The notes beneath the pieces were generated by a model, which was not told the DNA's origin, made no database searches, and was given only the letters and a program-made list of their open reading frames with translations. Shown here piece by piece: positions 51,816 through 63,000 of a DNA stretch of 64,000 nt (the first letter of the stretch is position 1; the number at the start of each line of letters is the position of its first letter). Source of the stretch: JABCZH01 sp963803775 (GTDB taxonomy: Bacteria > Acidobacteriota > Terriglobia > Terriglobales > Acidobacteriaceae); the NCBI GenBank assembly GCA_963803775.1, contig CAWDNS010000006.1, positions 124,001-188,000 of the forward strand, given 5' to 3'. The position numbers and the translations under genes were made by a program.

Positions 51816-52442
51816 TCAGTGCCCCGGTAAATGCCCGTAGAAACCATAGTCGCCACCATAGGCCTCGAATTCCCCTACTACCTCTCCTGAATCATTGATG
51901 CCATTAGCGGTGCTTTCTAATCCGATAGTGAATCCTTCGAACCGCCGCGACGAATTGAAATAAATAAATGACTCAGTCTCAGGGTTTAACTTGCTTTGGC
52001 TATATCCGGCGAGGTCACCGTTGTCGTCGATGCCGAACACGCCTGTGTACTGAGCCCCGGGAAATTTGATCGGGATGAACACTCCACCACTGAGCGCGAA
52101 TCCATTTGCTACCGATCCGATGCCACAAGTCGCATCACAATAGGTGCCGATCAAGGTCTCGGCATCGTTGATGCCAAATGTAACGGTATCCTGGGCGCCG
52201 GGGAAATTGATAGGCGTAAAAACCCCGCCGGTATAAAGAAACCCGGCTATTTGGTTTGTGCTATTACAGCAGTAGAAACCGACCAAGTCACCCGCGCCAT
52301 TTACACCGGAGAGATATGTCCCGCTCTCGTCCGGATAATCGACAGACGTGAAGACGCCGTTCGTATCGGTGAAACCGTGGATCACTCCAAGGCTGTCGAC
52401 GTAATATCCTACGATCTCGCCAGCGTCGTTGATAGCATAAGC
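51816..52442 (-). pseudogene. C-terminal HAF-repeat part cut off by an amber codon
   Basis: This is the in-frame continuation of the FG-GAP gene after its TAG at 52443-52445. It reads AYAINDAGEIVGYYVDS and continues through four more repeats of about 40 residues with pattern GVFTPINFPGAQDT and GINDAETLIG, the HAF-type extracellular repeat, to a stop at 51816. No ribosome site precedes the first internal ATG (52385), so separate translation is doubtful. Confidence 0.75.
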
Positions 52443-53930
52443 CTAAGTCCCTGCGGCTCCTGGATATACGATAGGCGTAAACACGCCATTCGCGTATAAA
52501 AAAGACCCGATATCTGTATCGACAACGATTTGGCCGAGATCGTTGATTCCCTGGGCAGTTGTGAATGAGGCGCCCGGCACAATGAGTGCGTTGAACATGG
52601 AATTTGAGGCGTACTGAAACACATAAGCGGTGTTCGTACCGGTAGCGCCCACAAGCACTGCTGGCCCGCTGGCAGCTACCGATGCTCCAAAGAATCCTCC
52701 CGACTCTCCATCGGCAGCGTAGAGGCTTTCGGTTTCGTTCGAGTCGGTCCAGCCGCTTGTTGGCTCGGCAAATGCTAAGACGTAACCGGGGCCGACTCCC
52801 TGCCTGCAATTAATTCCGAGACACTGCCTGTAAGGCGCCCCGGCCAGCACGGTAGTGCCCGTCGTCGCGACAGAGAAGCCAAACCGGTCTCCAGCATTAC
52901 CGTTGGACTCGGTCAGCGTGGCTGTTGGTATCGATGTCGACTTCCATAGGCTTCCTTTTCTCACATACACTTCCGCAATTCCGGTTCGCTTTTCTCCGGC
53001 GATACCGCTGGGCGAACCCGCCACGATGGTAGAGCCATCGATGGCAACCGAATAGCCCAGCTGAGACTTACGAGATTGCTTGGAGTCACCAAGTTCCGCA
53101 GTCTGGGTCATATTGGCCCATCCGCCCGAGGGCTCGACAAATATGCAAACTGCGGCTGTGCCATATGCACCAGCTACGACGACATTGCCGCTGATCGCAA
53201 CAGAAAATCCAAGTAACGCTTCTGTTGCGCCATTCGACGCTGTTAGCTCAGCGGTTTGGGTTAAGTTGACCCATCCGCCCGAGGGCTGAACGAATACGTA
53301 AGTCGTGCCCTGAAAGGCGTTTGAGCCTACTGTGCTGTCCGGTGCTCCTATGATCGCTGTCTGGCCATCGATCGAGACGGACGTGCCGAATGAATCGCCT
53401 TCCTGACCATCAGAGGCAGCAAGCTGGGCCGTCTCCGTCATGTCAGTCCAACCAGCTGGAGGCTCGACGAATACATATGACTTTCCTTGCCCATTATTGG
53501 CGCCAGGCGCGCCCACAATTATGGTGTTTCCGCTGATGGACACGGACTTGCCAAACGAGTCTCCGGGCGAACCGTCGGAGGCAGTGAGCCTGGCAGTCTG
53601 CGGCACATTTCCCCGGGCGCCCGATGACTGCACGAACACATAAGCGGCACCAGTGAAGCTAGAGTCCTCATCAGATCCGACAACCCCCACCTTTCCGCTG
53701 ACAGACACGGAGTCGCCGAAGTTCTCAGCATTGTTCCCGGACGCAGCCAATTCGGCCAGCGGTGTCCAGGAAGCGAGACTGATTGAATTCGAGGTGCCCA
53801 GAACGCGCACGGGGTTTTTCGGCAGCGTGGCGGACTTCGGATTAGTCCTCGGCAACTGCGCGTTCGCAGGGGCGCACAAAATGAGTAGCAAATAGAGGAT
53901 TGACAGCCACATCGTTGAACGGAAGCTCAC
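52443..53930 (-). CDS. Secreted FG-GAP-repeat protein, prematurely stopped
   Basis: 495 residues from GTG at 53930, six bases after AAGGAG. The signal peptide is WLSILYLLLILCAPANAQ. Seven FG-GAP propeller repeats follow (DSFGKSVSISGNTIIVGAPG, GKSYVFVEPPAGWTDMTETA and similar), then one and a half HAF repeats (TTAQGINDLGQIVVD, NGVFTPIVYPGAAGT) before TAG. The next 208 codons are open in the same frame and contain the expected further HAF repeats, so the ancestral protein was about 703 residues. Paralogue of the protein at 28806. Confidence 0.82.
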   Translation of the reverse strand: MSFRSTMWLSILYLLLILCAPANAQLPRTNPKSATLPKNPVRVLGTSNSISLASWTPLAELAASGNNAENFGDSVSVSGKVGVVGSDEDSSFTGAAYVFVQSSGARGNVPQTARLTASDGSPGDSFGKSVSISGNTIIVGAPGANNGQGKSYVFVEPPAGWTDMTETAQLAASDGQEGDSFGTSVSIDGQTAIIGAPDSTVGSNAFQGTTYVFVQPSGGWVNLTQTAELTASNGATEALLGFSVAISGNVVVAGAYGTAAVCIFVEPSGGWANMTQTAELGDSKQSRKSQLGYSVAIDGSTIVAGSPSGIAGEKRTGIAEVYVRKGSLWKSTSIPTATLTESNGNAGDRFGFSVATTGTTVLAGAPYRQCLGINCRQGVGPGYVLAFAEPTSGWTDSNETESLYAADGESGGFFGASVAASGPAVLVGATGTNTAYVFQYASNSMFNALIVPGASFTTAQGINDLGQIVVDTDIGSFLYANGVFTPIVYPGAAGT

Positions 53931-54055
53931 AAAATTCTCCTTACTTGCGCAAAGGGGGTTGCCTTCGCGGCCACAAAGCGTGTCAAAGTTGGGCTCGTGG
54001 GCCGTCATACCCGTTTCTTCCTCGCAGTTCTATCGAGGCATTTATGAGGGGCCCT

Positions 54056-57000
54056 CTAGTCCCCCATACCCGACAGCGGAAGCTGTTGCTTCTTGAACAG
54101 GGCGTTATCCTGGAGTTCCACGCCGCCGATCCGCTTGCCCCGCCCTTTGGGAGTGAAGGTTATGTTCATCACGCACTGCTGGTTCGGGGCCAGTGTGCTG
54201 CCACCGCTGCAAGTCGTTCCTGACGCGAATGCAAAGTTGCCGCCGATTGTTACCTTCCGCAGATTCAGAGACGTGGTCCCCGTATTCGTCAGAGTAACTG
54301 TCTTCGGAGGACTGGTCGTACCCACTTGCTGAACTCCAAAATTCAGGAACTTGGGGCTGAGACTTGCCTGCGGATTGATCACCGTCGCACTGAGCGGCAC
54401 TGTCTGCGGACTTCCCGGTGCATTGTCATTAATCGCCAGTGTGGCGGTCGGACTGTAGTTGTCTTTATCCGGGCTACAGATGATCACGATCTTGCAGGTT
54501 TTACCCACCTCTAAGGTCATTGGGCAGAAACTACGGAGGTGAAAGTCATCCAGATCGTTGCCGGGAGTAGAAATCTGGATCGGGCCGACAGTCATCGGCG
54601 CACTCCCGGTGTTGGTTAGCTCGACGAACGACTCATTCGGTACTCCAGGGTAAACATTATAGAAATATATTTTGGACGGCTTCACGGTTGCAATGGGGCC
54701 CGAACCGTTCACTACTTGAATGGTAGCCGACGCCATTTGCGGCGCATTATTGCTGGCCGCAAGCGTCGCCGTGTTGACGTAAGTGCCGACGCTTGAATCC
54801 AGGCTGAGCACGTGCACGCTGGCGCTGATGGCAGGAGAGATGTTGCCGAAAGAGCAGAACAATCTCTGCGCCGGCGGCTGCGCCTCCGTGATCGTGCACG
54901 TTCCCGGCCCGCTATATGGCGGATTGATCGACCAACTGATATTCGTGCCCGTTGGCAGCGGATCGTTGAGCGTCGTATTGGTGGCCGTTCCCGTACCTGG
55001 CGCGGCGCTGTTGCTCATGCTCACGGTAAAGCCCATCGGACTGCCCGCGTTCACGATGTTCTGGTCCGCCATTTTGGTTACATTTAAGCTCGGCGGCGCG
55101 ATCGTGAGCGGGAAAGCCACCACCACATCGTTGAACTGCTTGGTCCGTCCGCCAATGCCCGCATCGGGTGGCTGATTCGGATCAAAGTAAGTCGTGATGT
55201 CGAAAACAAACTGGCAATAAATCGGCGGCATCGTCGGATTGCCGTTGATCAACATCGGCGTATTACAGTTCGTTCCGTAAGGCGTGATGGGAGAAACTTC
55301 GTAGTCGGGATCGTCATACAGCCGCGGATTATTGATTTGATAAGGATAGTTCGGGTTGGGCAGGAACGAAGTATTGTTCCAGGCAATCGACCACGAGATA
55401 GGGCCGTCGTAATCGCTGGTGGGAGGCTCGATACCCCGGCTCCCGAAGTACACACTGTAGAAGACGCAATTCCCGGCTGAATAAGCGTCGCACGCCGGCA
55501 CAATAATGTCCCCGTTGCCGAGCGTCTCATACGGAAAGAAGCTGGTGAACCGGCAATCGAAATCTGTCGCCGGAGTTTGCCCGAATTGACAGTCGCCATC
55601 AGCTTGGGTCATTGGGACTTCGGTGGCAGCAACCGTCATGGTGAACGCTGTGTTCACCTGCGCAGCGGTGAGAGCGAGTGAGTGCGCATTAGGATCAGGG
55701 CATGGGTCCTTCCCCGATGGGCAATTGAATACCGCAGGTGGCGCGGTGACATTCTGGCAGGGATACACGTTATTCGGACAAGTGAACGGCGCAGACATGG
55801 TGACCGGCTGCGGCACGAATGCCGCCGTCACCGACTGATTCGAATTCATTAACACCGAACAACCTTCGGTGCCGCTGCAAGCTCCTCCCCATCCACCGAA
55901 CGTAGTGGGTTGGATGGGCGTCGCCGTCAAATTGACTGTCGTACCCGACTCATAGCTGGCCGAGCAAATTCCCGACTGCACCCCGGCTGTGTCGACGCAA
56001 TTGATCTGCTGGAAATTATCTGTAACCGAGCCGTTGCCCGTGCCCAGTGTGGTCACAGTCAGCGTGAAGGTAGAATTCGACGCCATCACCGACAACACCA
56101 CCTGCGTCGCGGTGTAGTTCACCATCCAACTCAAATTAGGAGGCAAGGCCGGCAAGTTCGTAGTCACAAACTGATTGCTCAGCGACCCCGCGGTCAGGAT
56201 CACGAATTGATTGCCAGCCTGCGGAACAAAACTATTGATCAGACTAACGTTCAGCGTCCCACTTAGACTCACAGCACCGGGAACATTCAACTGCGAGTAC
56301 TGCGCTCCCACCTTGAGGCCCCCGATCACCACGTCATACGCTCCCGCCGAACTTTGTGCATAGCTGCCAAAGCCATTGACGCCAATCGTCAATATCCCAG
56401 GGTTAGGAATATCGCCCGCCTGAGTCACACCCGCCATGCTCACATTACTGATGATGGTTCCGTTGCCTGATAGCGTGCCGGCGCCGGTGACGCTTACACC
56501 TTGGGACGCCGCCAGCGTGCCATCCACCTGCGCCGTTCCTCCGTTCAAGCCAAAAGTAACGGACGAAGCGCTAGCGGTCGCGGCGACTTGAAACAGGCCG
56601 GCATTCTGCATATAAGCGCCAACGTTGAAAGTAGCCGAATCCAAGATAATATTGCCGGCGTTCAGTAGGGATGTCCCCAGAAACATGTTGGGACCGCTGG
56701 TCATCATCACGGATCCACTGCCGGTCAATGTTGCGCCGCCGCTGGCAGCATTCAGAGTAGTGTTGCTTCCCGTCGAATCCAGCAGCAGCGTGCCGTTATT
56801 GATGATCGTTCCGAAGATATTCGTCGTGCTGTTGTTTCCAATCGTGTAAGTCGCTCCGGCAGCAATCGAAACAGCATTAGCCGTGCCATCCACGTTGAGA
56901 ACATTGCCGTTGAAACTTCCCACGAAACCGCCGCTGACGCCATTCAGCGTTCCGCCCTGAATCGTGATTCCATTCGCGAATTGCACCGCCGCGCTGGCCC

Positions 57001-60000
57001 CATTCGCAATGACGCTTCCGCCTGCATTGCTCACGCTCGTGCTCACTTGCAACATTCCAATTCCGGTCGCTTCGATCAAACCCTGGTTCACCAAAGAATT
57101 CGGATTCAACACCAACGAGCTCGCCACATTGGCGTTGATCGTTCCCTGATTGACAACGTTCAAACCGTTCCATCCAATGACCCCCGTCCCTTGCAGCGTG
57201 TTGCCCAGGTTAGTCAGCGTCTGATCCCCTCCGGAGGTCGCCAGAGCCGCGGTTCCGTTACCGGTCGAGCTCAATGTCACCGTACCTACACCCATCAAAC
57301 TCACCGCGCCAGTCATGGTCAAAAACGTATTGTTGCCCGCCGCATTTACCTGAATCGCTCCCGTGTTATTGATTGTTCCCAAAAGGAAGGTGGTACTGCT
57401 ATTGGCGATCACATAGGTACCTGCGATGTTCAACGCGCCTTGACTGCTCCCATCCAAAGTAATCGCGTTGCCGCTCGGGATAGTTAAGATCCCACCGTTA
57501 GCCGTCGCCAGCGTTCCACCCTGGATAGTGGCATTGTTTACGAATTGCACCGAAGAGCTCGCCCCGTTTACGTTGATCGTGCCTGCGCGATTGTTAAGCG
57601 TCGAGTTACTCAACACCAGCGTTCCCCCAACCGTTGCCTCCAGCAGTCCCGCATTGGTGAATCCGCCGTTAATCACCAACGTCCCCTCAGTTGGCAAGTT
57701 GGCGTTGATCGTCCCCTGGTTCACGACATCCAAGCCGTTATACCCGATGACACCTGCCCCTTGCAGCGTGTTGCTCACATTGGTCAGCGTCTGATTCCCG
57801 CCAGAAGTCGCCAAAGCCGCAGTTCCGTTTCCGCCCTTAGTCAATGTCACCGTGCCGCTGCCGGTCAGACTTACGGCGCCAACCATGGTGAGAAACGTAT
57901 TATTGCCGCCCGCGTTTACCTGAATGGCACCTGTGTTGTTGATTGTCCCTAGCAGATTCGTGGTGCTGCTGTTGCCGACTGCGTAAGTGCCCGCGATCGT
58001 CAACGCTCCCAACGTGTTCCCGTCCAGGGTTATGGCGTTGCCGTTCGGAACCGTCAACACACCACCGTTGACCCCGGCCACCGTTCCACCCTGAATTGTG
58101 ACGTTGTTTACGAACTGTACGCTCGAACTCGCGCCATTCACCTGGATCGTTCCGGTACGGTTAGAGATCGTCGAAGCACTCAACGACAGGATGCCTCCGG
58201 TCGTGGCTTGCAGCAGGCCCTGGTTGGTAAACGCGCTCGGATTCAACGTCAGGGTAGTTGCCGAAACGTCGGCATTAATAGTTCCCTGATTCGTCACCTG
58301 CAAACCATTCCATCCGATGACACCAAACCCTTGCAGCGTGTTGTTCACATTCGTGAGCAACTGGTTGCCGCCGGAAGTCTCCAGGGCCGCCGTTCCGTTG
58401 CCGCCGGTGGAAAGCGATACCACACCGTTCCCGGTCAGACTTACTGCGCCAGACATAGTCAAGAACGTGTTGTTGCCTGCTGCGTTTACTTGAATTGCGC
58501 CCGTGTTATTTATAGTTCCAATCAAAGATGTGTTGGAGCTATTGCCAACCACATAGTTGCCAGCGATGGTCAAGCTACCCTGACTGGTTCCATCCAGGGT
58601 GAAAGCGTTGCCGGGGGGATTGGTTAATGTCCCACTGCTGGTGGTGGCCAGTGTTCCCCCTTGAACCGTTCCGCTGATAAACTGTACGGTTGAGCCGCTG
58701 CCAGTGGCCAGGATGTTCCCGCCAGCGTTGTTGAAACTATTCTGAAGTCCCAAAGTCCCGCCGGCAGTCGCTTCCAGCAGGCCCTGGTTAGTCGTGAGGG
58801 GCGTATTCACCAACAACGTACCGGTACTCGGTGTGTTCGCATTGATGATCCCGCCCGCTTGATTCACCAGGTTCAAACCATTCCAACCAATAACGCCCGT
58901 CCCTTGCAGGGTGTTGCTCACATTGGTCAGCGTCTGGTCGCCGCCGGCAGTTTCCATGGCGGCGGTTCCGTTACCGCCCTTACTTAGCGTCACTGTGCCT
59001 GCACCTGTCAGACTTACCGGCCCAACCATGGTCAGAAACGTATTGTTGCCGGCTGCATTTACTTGAATCGCGCCCGTATTGTTGATCATTCCCAGCAGAT
59101 TAGTATTGCTGCTGTTGCCGACTGCGTAAGTGCCCGCGATCGTCAACGCTCCCAGCGAACTTCCGTCCAGGGTAATGGAGTTGCCGTTCGGAACCGTCAG
59201 CACGCCACCATTGACCCCGGCTAGCGTTCCGCCCTGGATAGTGACGCTGTTCACAAACTGCACACTGGAAGTCGCTCCGTTCACCTGAATCGTGCCCGCC
59301 CGGTTACTGATCATCGAACCATTCAGGGCTAGAATGCCCCCCGACGTGGCTTCCAACAGACCTTGGTTCGTAAACCCGCTCGGATTCACCGTCAGTGTGC
59401 TTGCCGAAACATTGGCATTAATAGTTCCCTGATTGACGACCTCCAAACCGTTGTACCCGATGACACCGAACCCTTCCAGCGTATTGTTCACGTTGGTCAG
59501 CAACTGGTCTCCGCCCGCAGTGGACAACGCTGCAGTGCCGTTCCCACCGGTGGATAGCATCACTGCACCGTTCCCAATCAGACTTACCCCGCCGGTCATG
59601 GTCAGAAACGTGTCGTTGCCCTGTGCGGCCACTTGAATCACGCCCGTGTTATTGATGGTTCCAATCAAGAACGTGGTGCTACTGTTGTTTCCTGTATAGG
59701 TGCCGACAATGGTCAACGAGCCGTGAGCGTTGCCATCGAGAGTCAGGTTGTTGCTACTCGCGACCCCAAGAACCCCACCCCCACTTGTGGTGATGGTTCC
59801 GCTTTGGATTACCGCCCCGTTCGCGAACTGCACATTCGAGCCGGTGCCGCTGGCCAGAATGTTTCCCCCGGTATTGTTAAAGATGCTCCCGTTGAGTTGC
59901 AGCGTGGCTGCGGCAGTTGCCTCAAGCAGCCCTTCGTTAGTTAATGCATCGGGGTTAAGTTCCAGAATTCCTTGCGCGGGAAGATTCGCGTTGATCGTGC

Positions 60001-63000
60001 CCTGATTGATCACATTCAAGCCGTCCCCGATGACACCAGCGCCTTGCAGGGTGTTGTTCACATTGGTCAGCGTCTGAGCTCCGCCGGAGCTGGCGATGGC
60101 TGCAGTTCCATTACCTCCCTTGGTCAACGTCACCGTACCCACGCCCGTCAGGCTGACCGCCGCAGCCATGGTCAAGGACGTGTTGTTGCCTGCCGCGTTC
60201 ACTTGAATCGCACCCGTGTTGTTGATGGTTCCAGTCAGGTAAGTGGTAGAGCTGTTGCCTACCACAAAAATGCCCGCCATGGTCAAAGTACCCTGACTGC
60301 TTCCATCCAAGGTGAAGGCATTGCCGGGAGGCGTGGTTAAGATCCCATTGCTGGCGCTGGACAGTGTTCCTCCCTGGACCGATCCGCTGATGAATTGCAC
60401 GCTTGAATTACTGCCAGTGGCCAAAAATGTTCCGCCGGTATTGTTCGTGGTGGTCTCCAGTTGCAAGGTGCCGCCAGCGGTTGCTTCCAGCAGGCCTTGG
60501 TTAGTCATGCTGGAGGGATTCAGTAATAGCATGCCGTTGTTATTCGTATTAGCGTTGATAGTCCCGCCCGCTTGATTGGTCAGGAGCAAACCGTTCCAGC
60601 CGATGACGCCGAACCCTTGCAGGGTGTTATTCACATTGGTGAGAGTTTGAGCTCCTCCAGAGGTGGCAATGGCTGCCGTTCCGTTACCTCCCTTGGTCAG
60701 CGTCACTGTGCCCCCGCCCGTCAGACTTACTCCTCCCGACATGGTCAGGAACGTGTTGTTGCCTCCTGCGTTCACCTGAATGGCGCCTGTGTTGTTGATG
60801 GTTCCCGTCAGGGAAGTGGTGGAGCTGTTACCCACCACAAACGTGCCAGCGATGGTCAACGTGCCCTGACTGCTGCCGTCCAAAGTGAAGGAGTTGCCGG
60901 GGGGATTGGTTAAGATCCCATTGCTGGCGGTGGCCAGTATTCCTCCCTGAACCGTTCCGCTGATGAACTGAACAGTCGAGTTACTGCCAGTGGCAAGAAT
61001 TCTTCCCCCCAGGTTGTTGAAACTATTCTGCAATCCCAAGGTGCCCCCGGCTGTGGCTTCGAGCAAACCTTGGTTCGTCATGCTCGACGTATTTACCAGT
61101 AGCGTACCGGTGCTGGGTGTATTGGCATTGATGATCCCGCCCGCCTGATTGACTGCGATCAGACCGTTCCACCCAATGACGCCCGTCCCTTGCAGGATGT
61201 TGTCCACATTGGTCAGAGTTTGAGCTCCGCCGGAGGTAGCAACGGCGGCCGTTCCGTTGCCGCCTTTGCTCAATGTCACCGAGCCCCCACCCGTCAGACT
61301 CACTCCAGCACCCAGGGTCAAGAACGTGTTGTTGCCCGCCGCGCTTACAAAAATCTGTCCTGCGTTGGAGATATTTCCAAAGGCCGTCAATTCCTCACTG
61401 TTGCTGATAGTCAGGCTACTTCCGCTATCGATGTAAAGCGCGCCGACACTGACAGAGATATCGAGCGTGACTTGGGATGGAATCTGATTCCCGTCGTTAA
61501 TGCACACATTCACGCTGCTGCTGTTCGGGACCCCGTTGCTCCAGTTATTAGGATTGCTCCAATTGCCGGACGCTCCTCCGATCCAGTTATCGGTCGTTCC
61601 CGAGCAACTCGTGGACGCGGTCAACGTGAAGGTGGCCGTTACCGCTTGATTTGAATTCATAGATACCGTGCAGGTCCCTCGGCCACTGCACGCGCCGCTC
61701 CAGCCAACGAACGTGGAACCCGCACTGGGAGTGGCGGTCAACACCACACTGGTTCCGGACGAATAATTCGCGGCACAGGTCGTCGGGCAGCTGATACCGG
61801 CCGGATTGCTCGTCACCGAACCACTGCCAGATCCCTCCTCGGCAACGTTGAGAGTGTTCGAAGTCGTGGTCCCCGTGCCCGTCAGTGACACAGTTTGGGT
61901 GCTTTCGGAAATGTTGTTGGCGTCATCGACGACCGTCAGCGTCGCATTGTCGGTTCCCGTGCTCGAGGGTTTGAAAACCACAAAGATCGTGCAGGACGAA
62001 TTCGCGGCCAAGCGTCCGCCAAGTGAACTGCAAGTATCCCCAGAGCCTTCAGAGTAGTCGCCTCCAAGCGAATAATTGAACGTCAACGGTAGGCTGCCCG
62101 GATTGGCCAGGGTCACGGTCTGAGGAGGACTCTGTGTCCCTAGTTGCTGGTTGCCGAAATTGAGGCTCGGGGGAACGAGATCGGCAAGCTGCGTGGCCAC
62201 CAGGAATTCGTAAGCCGCAACACTCCCTATTAAAGGACTGCTCTCCGGACCCGCGACCGTGGAAGTCGCTTCTTCACCTTCGGTCGCGTATGCGTACAGA
62301 GTATGGAGGCCGGGCAGCAGTCTCGCTGAATTGCCAGTGAAGTTCCCCTGCGTGCCCGGACTAGCCTGCGTCCAGGCTCCTTGCCATGTGTCCATCTGGA
62401 AGAGCAACTCGTCCACAGGCGCGGTGCTGAGGCCATTCGACGCCGTGAAGTTGAAGCTCGGAGTCTCGTCGGAGGTCTGATTACCTGTGAAGGGCGAAAT
62501 GGTTGTGGCAATCGTGTTCGGGTGCACCTGCTCAGGAGTAATGACGCTGGTGTTTGAGCTCAGATTGTTGGCTACGTAAAGTTCATTCGTCACCGGATTC
62601 GCGGCCAACGCGTAAGGCTGATCGGCATTGGCGTCGGTCACCGTGACTGGAGTGTTGCTCGCTCCATCAATGACGGTGACACTGCCAAGGTCAGTGCTGC
62701 CGTTGCCATGGTTTGCAACGTAGATTCGGTTCAGCGTCGGATTGACCGACACAGCCGAAGGAATTGTCCCCGCCGCCACTAGGGCGATGACCGCCTCCGC
62801 GTTGCCATCAATGACCGCAACCGTTCCATTTCCCGCGCCTGTGACATAAATCCGGTTGCTGGCCGGGTTCAGATCCAAAGCGGTCGGATTGTTACCCACG
62901 TTTACGGTTGCTACCACCAGGTCCGTCACTCCGTCGATCACCGTGACGTTATCGCTGAACGAGTTTGCGACATAGATCTTCTGGGTCAGTGAATCCACCG

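Noticed and set aside
53931..54010. Possible cyclic-di-GMP riboswitch upstream of the FG-GAP gene (minus strand has GACACGC and GGCAACCCCC)
   Set aside because: The second conserved half and the paired helices of the known class are missing.
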